Shown here: positions 11,062 through 22,451 of the stretch, piece after piece
Numbering within the stretch: position 1 is the stretch's first letter
How the letters are laid out: each line of letters starts with the position of its first letter
Assembly (NCBI GenBank): GCA_021442155.1
Contig: CM038215.1
Location: forward strand, 5,604,976 to 5,668,975
From: Cymbidium sinense
Taxonomy: Eukaryota; Streptophyta; Magnoliopsida; Asparagales; Orchidaceae
Reading direction: 5' to 3'
DNA length: 64,000 nt
Translations under genes and position numbers: made by a program
Notes under the pieces: model-generated
The model's input: the letters and a program-made list of their open reading frames with translations, nothing else
The model's database searches: none
Told to the model about the DNA's origin: nothing

Positions 11062-14000
11062 TGTATGGGGGGGGGGGACACCATGCAGATCATAAGGGGG
11101 GGGGTACTTTTTGAGGTGATCAAATACAACATTGAGGTATGATGAACTATGTTGAAAGATAGAGGATCACCCTATAATGGACCTAATCACAAAATAAGGA
11201 CTCCTAAGGCATGATGGGTCTTCGAATGTACCAGAGATTTTTCCCCTACCTTACATGGATGAATAAAGCAGGGTCTATATTAAACTAGGTTCTTAAGTTC
11301 CCTATGGAGGCAAGCCTCCATAGTTAATTACATCTTAGGAAATGAAATTTCCTAAGAATACTCTTGATTAAAGTAGACAATTATCATCTCTAAAGATTTC
11401 TAGGTTACACTATCAAAATATTGGTTGTATTTGGAAAATCAATTGGGAAAGTTCAAGGAGAAGACTTAGGTTTGGAATCCAAATGAAATAAGTAGAAAAT
11501 GCTCTTGATACTTGGAAGCCTAGTGAGCATTCCAATCTATCCTATGGCTAGACTTTATAATTTTGAAGTTGAGCAGATTTATATGTTTTGAGTTGAAATT
11601 TAATTAGATTACTAGGACTTATAATCCACCAACACAAGGTTGTGGGAAATCCTAAGAGGTGTGGATTTATGCTCGTAGCCCAAAGGAAATAGCTACCTTG
11701 GATCCTAAATCTAGAGAGCTTTAGAATGAGCTAAAGCATGATCTAAATCTCTGCATCAGGTATAAAGGTTTACCTCCATAAGTGAGAATAAAATATCCAA
11801 TTTCTAGACTTATAATGCCTAGAGTGACCGCCAGCTAACTCATCCTATGATTTTAAAACCATGTAGTTTGATCTTATGAATTTCAAGATAGCTAGGGTCG
11901 TTATTTAATTAGAAAGAGACTAAAGTCCTAAACACACTTCCTAAGAGACTAGAGCATGAGTGGTATGAGCATTTGACTTAATCTATAGATGCAAAATCTT
12001 ATCAAATTTTATTTCATTTTAGACACATCATTTTGAGAGGCTTTAGGATTTCTTAAGCCTAAATGCATGATGAAATAGGTTATGAATCAAATCAGCTAGA
12101 ATAAGGTGTTCTCCACCACAAGGGATGCCCTCACAGGTCAAGCATTCCATTATCATGCAAGGATGGAGATCCTTCATGTTCAAGAGAGAAAGAATATGCT
12201 TACATGATGTGAAACATACAACCACACATCTAATGGGTTGCTAAATCTTTTAATTATCTTAATTATGTCTTAGGCTTTATGATGAGGTTATGAGTTGTTT
12301 AAAATTTAGTTATGACTGATTAGTTGAGTAGAAACATTAGTTTTACCCTAAGGGCCTAATCGTATCCAACCCACACATTAAAGCATCAATCATTTAAGAA
12401 ACAATGAAAAGCATGCCATACTAATGCACAATGATAACATAACATCAAATAATTCTATAAACTATCATAAAAGATTAGAAGGTCGTGGTGAATGAAAGTA
12501 CCGAACCCAGTGAGAAAATATGGAAGCTCTACCCTTATACAACCTTGAATATGAAAGAATAATTATAATTGTATTAAATGTTATGGGTGTCTTCTTTCTT
12601 TGTATCTCCATTTCTAATTTGGTTCCTTCTTTGATTTGGATGGTGCTTGCTTCAAAGACATCACAGGGTACCCTAAGACAATGCCTTCTGGCCACTGCTC
12701 ATCCTAATCCCCCATAGCACTAATCCTAATTCCTATTACAAAAATTACATTTAGGTTGGAAAAGTAAATTCAACTACACCTACAAAATAGGGGATAGCTA
12801 AATATACATATAATCCCAAGAAATTGTCTGTATAATTTTGACTTAGCACCCTACACATGGTTAACTAAGTCCCACCTATCCAAACTTGGATTATGCTTAA
12901 TGATTTAAGCAAACTATAAAGAGAGCATCCACATTTATTTTTAAGCATCTCTTATGCATAATCCCCTACAAAAACATGATTAGGCTACCATTGGCCTATC
13001 ATCTAATCTATGAAGCATACACCCTAATATCCAATCTAAAATAATACATTTGAAAACAAAACATACATCACATCATACATTATCCTAACTTAGAGCTAGA
13101 AGTGGTGACTTAATTTTAGTGTGTATTAAGGCTTGGGTGGTAAGTCTTGTTAGGCATTAGTGTTATATTTTCTAAGTATAAAAGGATTCAATTTAACCTG
13201 AAAGGTTGATTTTACTTGAAGTAGTTTAAAATATTTGAGAATTTTAATTTGTTTTTATCTTTTGTTTCATTTGATTACACTTAGCAACTAAGTGTTATAA
13301 AGAGAGGAAAAAAGGTCTGCCATCTTTCATCCCTACCTTAAGTCACTTTCTAAAGTATATTAATTTGATTTAGTTCTCTTTAATGAATGGCTTATTAAAT
13401 GATTTAATTAATCATATGTTTAGGTTGACTTTAAATAATCCTATTCAAAATGAAAGGCATTTAAGATTAATTTAATTTAATTACTACTACATGACATATA
13501 TTAAATCATTCCTTTCCATCACATCTAACATGCATATGATTTAATCCTAAGTGTATCTATACATGCCACATATTTTAGCACAATTAAATGATGAATGTAT
13601 GTGTAGATTTAGAATTTATATTTTATTTGATTGAATTATTTAAACATATTAATTTAAAACTTTATCCAAATTCTTATACAAAAAGGGCATAAAATGAAAT
13701 TAAATAGGCATGTGTCATTGTTAAACCAGGGATGTGAGGAAATCAAATGACCTCCTTAGAGCTACTTAAAGCCTCGTATTCTCAAGATGTCCATACTATA
13801 TACCCATTTGCATTCAAACATATGTAAGTTCGTTTACATGAACATAAGAAGTAAGCTCCAAATCATATGGCTAATTAATTCAACCACTTAGTCAATTTTT
13901 AATGCATGCAATTTTAAGGTAAAATGTGATTTTCATTCACTAATCACATACACGTATACATGTACAAAGATATAGGCAAGTATGTGTCATTGTTAAACTA

Positions 14001-15127
14001 GGAAAGTGACGTAATCAAATGACCTCCTTGTGGCTAACTAAAGCCTTGTATTCTCAAGATGTCCATACTATATACTTGCTTTTTTTGGACACACATGGAT
14101 GTATACATAAATGAGAGAAATAAAATCATGCAAAGATTGTATATTTTGTTTGTTTGAATTATTTATATATATATGAATTAAAGCTCAATCCAAATTATAA
14201 TTCTGAAATACATAAGAATGAAATCAAATGGGTACATGCCATTGTTAAACCAGGGAAGTGAGGTAATCAAATGACCTCATTGGGACTAGCTAAAGCCTCA
14301 AGTTCCTGGATGTCTAGACTATATACCCATTGCCATCCAATCTTATATAACTCAATACATGAATAGAGGAAAGAGAACTCAACATTCATACACTTAAGCT
14401 ATAAGCACTTGCATTTCTTATGTATTTATAACTAGCATCATAACACCTATTATTATTCATTTATAAGCTTTTGAAAAATACATTTGGATTTAATAGTGAT
14501 AATAGCCACGCATATATTAATGTAAATCAACACATGCAAGCTTACATGGAGAAAATCCATTTTATTTTACTTGATTTTGAAAAGATGGATGTATGAATTC
14601 AAATTACATACCAAATTTAACATGATTGGAAAGAGGATAATCAAATATAAGCATATGATTCATTCAACCAAACTAGTTCTTAAGAACAATCAAATTAAAT
14701 AAGATTATTTAAAGCAAACCAAAGCTTCTTTATTAATTAAGTTTTGGATTTGATTTAAATTAAAGGGGAGAAGATAAATCATCACTTGTTGTTTTAAATC
14801 CATTCCCACATTAGTGATTTGATTTAATTTAAGGAAATAAAATTAAGTTGATTTTATGGGTTAATTAAGTTGAAACCTTAATTAGATGAGTTAATTACCC
14901 TTACCTATGTCACCTTAAAGTAATTAACTAAATAATTATGAGCCAATATGATATGCATGGAAAATAAACTTGCAATGATCCTAAGAAATAAAAGGGGCCT
15001 AATGCAATTGGCTCATGATTAATATTTAATTAGATTAAGGGAATTAATTTATTATTATTATGGTTTTCCCACACATGTGGACTAACAATAATTTCATTAA
15101 ACTCCTTTAGGTTATTAAACACCAAAA
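11062..15127 (+). repeat. Repeat family R, copy R1 (non-coding, LTR-like start)
   Basis: About 4 kb of non-coding sequence matching R2 (46505 on) and R3 (57470 on). Shared landmarks, in order: CCATGCAGATC near 11082, GAAAGATAGA near 11153, ATGATGGGTCTTC near 11212, GGCAAGCCTCCATAGTTAAT near 11310, ACCTCCATAAG near 11770, the TAGGCAAGTCTT-equivalent region near 11870, and a conserved block at 12110-12230. R1 and R3 stay alignable to about 15120 (for example GATTTAATAGTGATAATAGC near 14490). The start is TG, as expected for an LTR, and the same start occurs in three unrelated flanks. No coding domain is seen. The copy ends where L1 fragment E begins. It may be a long LTR or a large non-autonomous element. 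Confidence 0.7.
13685..14340 (+). repeat. Threefold tandem segment inside R1
   Basis: A segment beginning GTGTCATTGTTAAACCAGG, followed by AATCAAATGACCTC, AAAGCCT and GATGTCCATACTATATA, occurs three times. Copies lie near 13708-13805, 13985-14078 and 14235-14330, a spacing of about 260 bases. R3 holds a single equivalent (about 60096-60185), so the expansion is specific to R1 or was lost elsewhere. Each unit carries a different AT-rich filler. Confidence 0.75.
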
Positions 15128-15662
15128 GTACATACTAGGATTATTTAAGAATAAATCATTCATGCTCCTAGATAAGTACTCAACATTAATAATAAATAAA
15201 GCAGGAGATAAAGGATCCCCTTGATATAAGCCATGGGAAGAGGGAAAGAAACCCAAGGCTTCACCATTAAGCAAAATCAAAAACTAGGCATTATTAATAA
15301 AATTTATAATAAGAAAAATAAATTTATTAGAAAACCCAAATAAATTCAGAATATGGAAAAGGAAATCCCAAGAGATGTTATCAAAGGCTTTGGTAATATC
15401 TAATTTGAAAAGAATGTTGCCACCTTTATTCTTGGCATTAAGATCATGAATTAATTCTTGGGAAAGTAAAATATTATCAGAAATGGATCTACCTCTAACA
15501 AAACTAATTTGGTTGAGAGAGATAATTCTATTAAGTAAAGGAGTAAGTGTGTTGGTAAGAAATTTTAGAAATCAGCTTATTGAAGAAGGTGTAAAGACTA
15601 ATAGGTCTAAAATCACTCTAATAGGATTATCTTCTATGAGAATAATGTAAAAAACATATCTA
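15128..15662 (-). mobile_element. L1-type LINE fragment E (reverse transcriptase palm)
   Basis: The minus strand encodes an internal piece of LINE ORF2. Near 15190-15230 it reads [14 protein letters not shown], the QGDPLSP motif of non-LTR reverse transcriptases. Upstream parts align with copy D 40975-41490, including the stretch before the QGDP motif with the Asn-rich fingers/palm linker. Both ends are truncated: the right end passes into the GGTCA-rich array near 15662 and the left end into R1. Either R1 and the GGTCA array once flanked a larger LINE, or a rearrangement joined them. Confidence 0.75.
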
Positions 15663-16680
15663 AGAAAGGCAGGGTTAGGATAGGTTAGGGTTGGGTGGGA
15701 TAGGTTAGAGAGTTAGATTAGGTTATGGCTTAGGGTCATAGGTTTCAGGAGTGATAGGAAGTCAGAGGTTAGGTTTATGGTTAAGATTAATCAGGTGATA
15801 AGCTCAGAGGTGGAAGTTAGAATTCAGGTCAGGTCAGGTCAGTTCAGGTCAGTCATGGTAGGGTCAGGTCATTTTGGGATTGGGCTTAGTTCAGGTCAGA
15901 TTAGTCAGTAGTCATAGATAGTTAGGTCAGGGTCTAAGATTCAGTTATGGTCAGTTTTTTAAGGAGTAGATCAGGTCATGGAGAGCCCAGGATTTAGAGA
16001 GTTAAAAGATTCAGATTAGGGTCAGGTCTTAGAGAGATCTGATCAGTCAGAGAGTTATGGTAAGGTCAGGTAGAAGTTAAATGTAGGTCAGTTATGGTTA
16101 GAGATTCAGTGGTTAAGTATTCTTAGAGATTTAGGTGGGTCAGATTAGTCAGAATGAGTAAAAGTCAGGTGAGTAGGTTAGTCAGATTTGGTCAGAAAGT
16201 CAGGGGTCATAAAGATTGTTTCAGGTATAGTCAGAGATTATTTAAGGTCAGTTCAGTTGGGGATGGTCAGTTTCAGTTAGGTCAAAGATTAGAGGAACGG
16301 TCAGTAATTCAAGGTGGTCAGTTTTATTCAGGTAGATTCGATCAAAATGATTAATTTTTAGAGATAGGTCAGGTCAGTCAGAGATTTCAAAGGTCAGGTT
16401 AAGATATTATGGTGGATGGTAAAGATGGAGTTTAGATAGTAGAGGATTAGATTAGGTAAGGGTCAGGAGATCAGGGTCAGCTCAGGTTTAGGATTTAGTT
16501 AAGTTAGAGGTTAGGTCAGGAAAAGGTAGGATTAGGATTTCAGTTTGGTCATAAAGTATTAGTGGATGAAGGTTAGGGTGATAGGTTTGGGTAGGTGGGT
16601 ATAGTTAGGTTAGTGAAGGTTTAGTCAGTAAGGTTTAGTTTAAAAGTTTTAGTTTTAATTTAGAGTGGTAGTTTATGGTT
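15663..16680 (+). repeat. GGTCA-rich degenerate array
   Basis: About 1 kb built of short variants of AGGTCAGGTCAGG, GGTTAGG, TCAGATTAG and AGAGATTCAG. Perfect tandem AGGTC units occur near 15830-15850. The texture is that of the telomere-like arrays with TCA replacing TTA, and it grades into telomere-like DNA at about 16640. A similar patch lies inside T1 (about 2395-2600). An open frame of 66 codons at 16154-16354 is a product of the repeat and not a gene. Confidence 0.7.
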
Positions 16681-19600
16681 AAGTTTAGGAGGGTGGTCTT
16701 TTTTTTAGGGTTAGTTTAGGGTTTAGTGTTTAGACAGGGTTTTAATTTTTAATTTTTTTAAATTAAAACCACTAGATTATTTATTTAGTTTATTTTTAGT
16801 TTATTTTAGTTTTTTTATTTTTTTATTTTAGCTAGGTTTAATTTTTTATTATTTAAGTTTATCTTTATTTTTTATTTTATTTTATTTTAGGTTTATTTTA
16901 TTTTTATTTTAGGTTTAGTTATATTTTATTTAGGTATTTTATTTTTTTAGTTTAGATTAGGTTTTTATTTATTTATTTATTTTAGTTTAGTTTTTCTTTT
17001 TTATTTTATTTTTTTTTTTGGTTCAATTTGAGGTTTGGGATTTGGTTTAAGTTTAGCTTTTAGTTTATGTTTTATTTTACTTTATTTTTTATTTGATTTC
17101 AATTTAACTTATTTATTTATTTTTTGAGGTTTTATTTATTTTAGGTTTAGGTTTTTAGCTTTATATCATTTAGTTAAGAGTTAGGTTTAGTTTAGGTTTA
17201 GGGTTTTAGGGTTTAGGGAGGTTTTAGGGTTTAGGTTTATGGTTTAGGGTGGTTTAGGGTTTAGGGGTTTAGGGTATAGGTTTAGGGTGGTATGGTTTAG
17301 GGTTAGTATTAGGTTTTAGGGTTTAGGGTTTAGGGTTAGGGTTTTAAATTTAGGGTTTTGGGTATAAGTTTATTTAGTTTATTTTAAATTTATTTAAGTT
17401 TATTTTATTTATTTTATTTTTATTTATGTTTATTTTTTATTTATATTTAGTTTAGTTTATTTATTTCAGGTTTATTTATTTTAGTTTAAGATTTTTATTT
17501 TAGTTTATTCTATTTTAATTTAGTTTTTGTTTTTTATTTATTTTATTTTTAGGTTTAGGTTTAGCTTTAGGTTTTAGTTATAGTTTTATTATTTTATTTT
17601 TTTTATTTAGGTTTAGGTTTTTAATTTATTTTATTTTTCAGATTTATTTAGTTTAGGTTTAGGTTTTCAAGTTTTTAGGGTTTAGGGTTTGTGGTTTAGG
17701 GTTTAGGGTTTGGGGTTTATGGTTTGTTGTTTAAAGTTGTAGGGTTTAGGGTTTAGGGTTTGTGGTTTTAGGGTTTAGGGTTTAGGGTTAGGATTTTTTT
17801 ATTTTTTATTTATTTTAAATTAAGTAAACTTATAGGTTTATGCTTATTTAGTTGATTTTTTATTTAATTTAGTTTATTTTATTTATTTTAGTTTATTTTT
17901 TATTTTTATTTAATTTAGTTTATTTATTTTTGGTTTGTTTATTTTAGTTTATTTTAGTTTAAGTTTATGTTTTTTTAGCTTACTTTTTTTTTATTTTATT
18001 TTAAGTTTAGGTTTTATTTTATTTTTTAAGTTTAGGTTTAGGTTTTTATTTTTTTTTAGGTTTAGGTTTTAGGTTTTTATTTTAAGTTTATTTTTAGGTT
18101 TTGTTTTTTAATTTAGGTTTATTTTTTTTAAAGTTTAGGGTAGGTTTTATTTATTTAAGTTTAGTCTATTTTAGTTTAGGTTTAGGTTTATATTATTTTG
18201 TTTATTTGAGGTTTAGATTTTTTTTTGGTTTAGAGTTTAGGTTTTATTTTTTTTCAAGGTTTATTTTTAAGGTTTAGGTTTTTAGTTTATTTTTATTTTA
18301 TTTTATTTGAGGTTTATTTTATTTTCATTTTACATTTAGTTTTTATTTTATTTAGGTTTTTTATTTTTAATTTAATTTAATTTATTTAATTTAGTTTAGG
18401 TTTTTATTTATTTTATTTTATTTTATTTTTATGTTTAAGTTTAGGTTTTAGTTTATTTTTTTATTTTATTGTATTTTATTTATTTATGTTTAGGTTTTAT
18501 TTATTTATTTTAATTTTAGGTTTTATTTAGTTTAGGTTCAAGTTTTTAAGTTTTTATTATTTAAGGTCTAGGTTTAGATTTAGGTTTGAGGAGGGTTTGT
18601 GGATTCGTGGGCTTAGGGTTTAGGGTGGGGTTTTAGGTTTAGGGTTAGGGTTTAAGGTTAGTTTTAAGCTCTAGGGTTATTTAATTTTTTATTTTTATAT
18701 TAAATAAACTAGTAGGTTTTGCATTTAGGGTTTAGGGTTAAGGTTTAGGGTTTAGCGTTTAGGCTTTAGGGTTTATAGCTTTGATGGTTTAAGGTTTACA
18801 GTTTAGGGTTTAGGATTTATGGTTTAGGTTAGTTTGGGGTTTAGGGTTTATGGTTTTTTATGGTTTAGGATTTAGTGTTTACGGTTTAGGGTTTAGGGTT
18901 AAGGGTTAGAGTTAGTTTATTTAGTTAATTTTTTATCTTTTTTAGTTTATTTTTTATTATTTTTATTTTGGTTTACCTTTTATTTTAATTTAGTTTATTT
19001 CAGGTTTTTTATATTAGTTTAGGTTTTTTATTTTAGTTTATTTTTTAGGTTTAGGTTAGGTTTATGTTAAAATGTTAACTTAGTTTTATTTTTATTATAT
19101 TTTTTGGTTTAGGTTTAAACCTTTTTTTTAGGTTTAGGTTTAGGTTTTTATTATATTTTTTACTTTTAGGTTTTAGTTTTTTATTTTAGGTTTATTTTTA
19201 GGTTTTATTTTTTAGTTTAGGTTTAGGTTTATTTTATTTATTTTATTTTTTATTTATAGCTTTTATGTTTAGTTTATTTTGGTTAAGGTTTATGTTTTAT
19301 TTATTTTAGTTTAGTTTATTTTAGTTTAGGTTTAGGTTTATTCTATTTTTATTTTAGGTTTAGGTTTCTTTGTTTAGTTTAGGGTTTAGGTTTTATTTTT
19401 ATTTGTTTTCTAGTTTTATTTTTAGGTTTATTGTTTAGGTTTGGTTTTTATTAGTTTTTATTTTATTTTATTTTAATTATATTTTAGGTTTTCTTTGTAT
19501 TTTATTTAGGATTTTTATTTTTAGTTTAGTTTAGTTTTTATTTTCTTTATATTAGTTTAGTTTTTATTTTGTTTTATTTTATTTTAAGGTCTAGGTTTAT

Positions 19601-20625
19601 GTTTAGGTTATAGCTCAAGTTTTTATTTTGTTTTATTTTTTATTTTATTTAGGTTTAGGTTTTTTTATTTATTTTATTTTTAGGTTTTATTTAGTTTAGG
19701 TTTAGGTTTTAGGTTTAGTTTTGTAGAGTTTGGGGTTGGGTATGGTTTGGGTTTAGGTTTATGGGTTTATAAGTTTTGAAGTTTAGGGTTTAGGATTTTT
19801 TTTAAATTTTTATTTATTTTATTTTTTTTAAATTAAGTAAACTAGTAGGTTTAGGTTTATTTAGTTTATTTAATTTATTTTTTATTTATATTAATTTATT
19901 TATTTTAGTTTATTTTATTTTTATTTTATTTAGTTTAGTTTATTTTATTTTATTTTTTTTTAGGTTTAAGTTTAGGTTTATTTTTTTAGATTAGTTTTAT
20001 TTTTATTTTATTTTTTATTTTAGGTTTTAGATTTTATTTTATTTTATCATTTTAGATTTAGGTTTTAGGTTTTATTTTAGGTTTATGTTTAAGTTTTATT
20101 TTTTAGTTTAGGTTTAGGTAAATTTTTAGTTTATTTTATTTTATTTAGTTTAGGTTTAGGTTTAAGTTTAGTTTATTTTAGGTTTTATTTATTTTAGTTT
20201 AGTTTATTTTAATTTAGGTTAAGGTTTTTTTTAAGTTTAGGGTTCAAGTTTTAATTTGTATTTTTTAGGTTTATTTTTAGGTTTAGGTTTTTATTTAGTT
20301 TTTATTTTAGGTTTATTTTATTTTTATTTTAAGATTAATTTTTATTTTATTTAGGTTTTTTATTTTTTAGTTTTGTTTAGGTTTTTATTTATTTTATTTT
20401 AGTTTAGTTTTTATTTTTATTTTATTTTCTTTTTAGGTTTAGGTTTAGGTTTTAGTTTAGGTTTTTATTTTATTTTATTTTGGTTTAAGTTTTTTTATTT
20501 ATTTTATTTTTAGGTTTTATTTAGGTTACATTTAGGTCTTAGCTTTTTAGGGTTTAGGGTTAGTTTAGGGTTTAGGGTTTAGAGTTTAGGATTTGGGGTT
20601 TAGGTTTAGGGTTAAAGGGTTTTAA
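16681..20625 (+). repeat. Telomere-like satellite array T2
   Basis: The same two-texture satellite as T1 in the same orientation. GGGTTTA blocks lie near 17190-17350, 17670-17790, 18580-18680, 18720-18910, 19720-19800 and 20540-20620. The marker box AATTAAGTAAACT is seen near 17815 and 19825, with a weaker form near 18695; steps are about 0.9 and 1.1 kb. The array ends at the 3' end of L1 copy B. Confidence 0.88.
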
Positions 20626-20639
20626 GGAAACCCATAGGG

Positions 20640-22445
20640 GAGAATTTTATTGCCACAAAGAAAGGAGTTGGTCCTTAAGAAGGGATATTCTCTTAACTAC
20701 CGCTCAAAGAGCTACATTTAGCCTAGAGAGAAAAATCCCCTATCTAATACAACAAAAGCAAGGAAACTAAACAAAAGCAATAAAAGATCAAAAAAAAAAT
20801 AAGAAATAACACAGGAAACAAGAAGATTAGCCAAAGCCCACCTAGAATTAGAAGTCTTTAGAGAGTTGCACAATCCACATCTAGGATCTGAAACCTACAG
20901 AGAACCTATAAAAGTATCATGCAAGCAACTAGAAATTATAATTAGCATAACTAGAGAAAATCAAGCTTTAGCACATAATAAAGAGAAATATAAGAGAAAA
21001 TTTCTAAAAAGGCTCAGGCTCAGTCACCTGCATATTTAGGGGCAACCACAAATGTGAGCATCCAAACTTCAAAAGAAGGGTTACAATCACATATGCTACT
21101 ACCAGCCAAACGATAGTAGGGAAATCATCCCAGCCATCATAGCCCACTTACCTTGATGAAGGCAATCCACCAAAGAGTGAAAGTCAACAATTCTCTAGTA
21201 TCTGTAAACAAGCAACAAAAGGCAGCCCACAAACACCTAACTGACTAAAGGCCAGCAAGCCCGAAAGGAAGTAGCATCAACAAAACTGCCAGAGCAGAAA
21301 TGAAAGAGCAGCAGTCAAGATATCACCCAAGAAACAAAGCCAGCATGGATAGGAACCAAACCCACTAGAGTCACCAGATAACCATAAGCAACAGCCCAAA
21401 ACCAAAATAATAACCTACAAATAGCACTAAGAAACAAGCAATTCCAAACCAAATCAGACCAACACTAACAGTAGCCATTAGTCTAACCCAGATAGTAGAG
21501 GCAAGAAATAAAAAGGCAGTCGCAATACCTCCATCAAAATTAGAAAGACAACCACAAGAAAATAGCATCACCCAGCCACCATAAAGCCAAAACCATAATA
21601 AAGAAAAGCCATCGAAAGGTCAACCCTACCAGCTAACAATATATCAGTAAGAAAACCAAAAGAAAAGCCAACCAAACTAGCCAGAACAACCAACCAAACT
21701 AGCCATCCCACAAGACCATTCATCCAATTAACAAACCAGCAGATGAGCCAACTCCGATAAGGAGATCAGCCAGTCCAAAAGGGAGGCAATCCCAAAATAA
21801 AGAAAGATATGCATTGTGACAACCAATAGGAAGCCACCCAAAAAAATTAAGAAATAAATGATAATCACCCAATCAGACAAAAAGCCTTAGCCTGGGAGGA
21901 CCACCCAACCACCAACAACCAACAAGAGTGGCAAGGAAAATGGACCAAGGTGCCATCGAGACACTAAAACCACTAAAAGGCCTAGCAAAAACTCAAGAGT
22001 GAAAAGATCAATAGCATCCATCAAATAATAGCCACCGAAGACATTCATGTAGAGTGTAGTAGCAAACAACAAAACCCACCAGGCACAAAAATAGTAGCAA
22101 AAAAAACATCCCAATATAAGAAAATAGCCAACCAAAACTAGAGGAAAAACTAGGGCCAATTAAGAAAGGGGAAAATCCAAAAGCAAGTTTAGGCATAACC
22201 CAAAAGGAGGGCACCACAAGATCAAGGCAGCACATGAAGAAACTGTTGACATTTAGATCCCTAAATAAAATAGTGAGCCAAAGAGAACACCTCTACAACA
22301 AAAAAAGGATGAACAGCCATCCACCACCTCAAGGAGATCTCCCAAGTATTACAGCAAAAACTAGACAAGAGGGTGAATTAGCTAGAAAAATGTGACAAAT
22401 TGAAAATGCACATAGAGAAAATCATAGAGAACCTAAAAACATAAA
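20640..22445 (-). other. GT-rich 3' region of LINE copy B
   Basis: About 1.8 kb between the ORF2 stop and the 3' end. The plus strand is rich in A and C (AACCAACCACC-like words), so the transcribed minus strand is G/T-rich. Matching regions occur in copy C (31252-33118) and copy D (36783-38905); CATCCAAACTTC near 21059, 31690 and 37219 is one shared landmark. Hydrophobic open frames here come from GT-rich codons. I take the region as a long 3' UTR; a third ORF cannot be excluded but has no conserved frame that I can see. Confidence 0.6.
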
Positions 22446-22451
22446 GTAAAA

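Noticed and set aside
12465..12717. Overlapping 76- and 65-codon frames on opposite strands in R1
   Set aside because: The equivalent regions of R2 and R3 do not keep either frame, so these are chance frames.
13685..14340. CRISPR-like repeat-spacer order in R1
   Set aside because: Only three long units with diverging filler in plant DNA; repeat length and spacing do not fit and there are no cas genes.
16154..16354. 66-codon plus-strand frame rich in Gln, Val and Arg
   Set aside because: It falls entirely in the GGTCA array; its residues follow from the repeat words.
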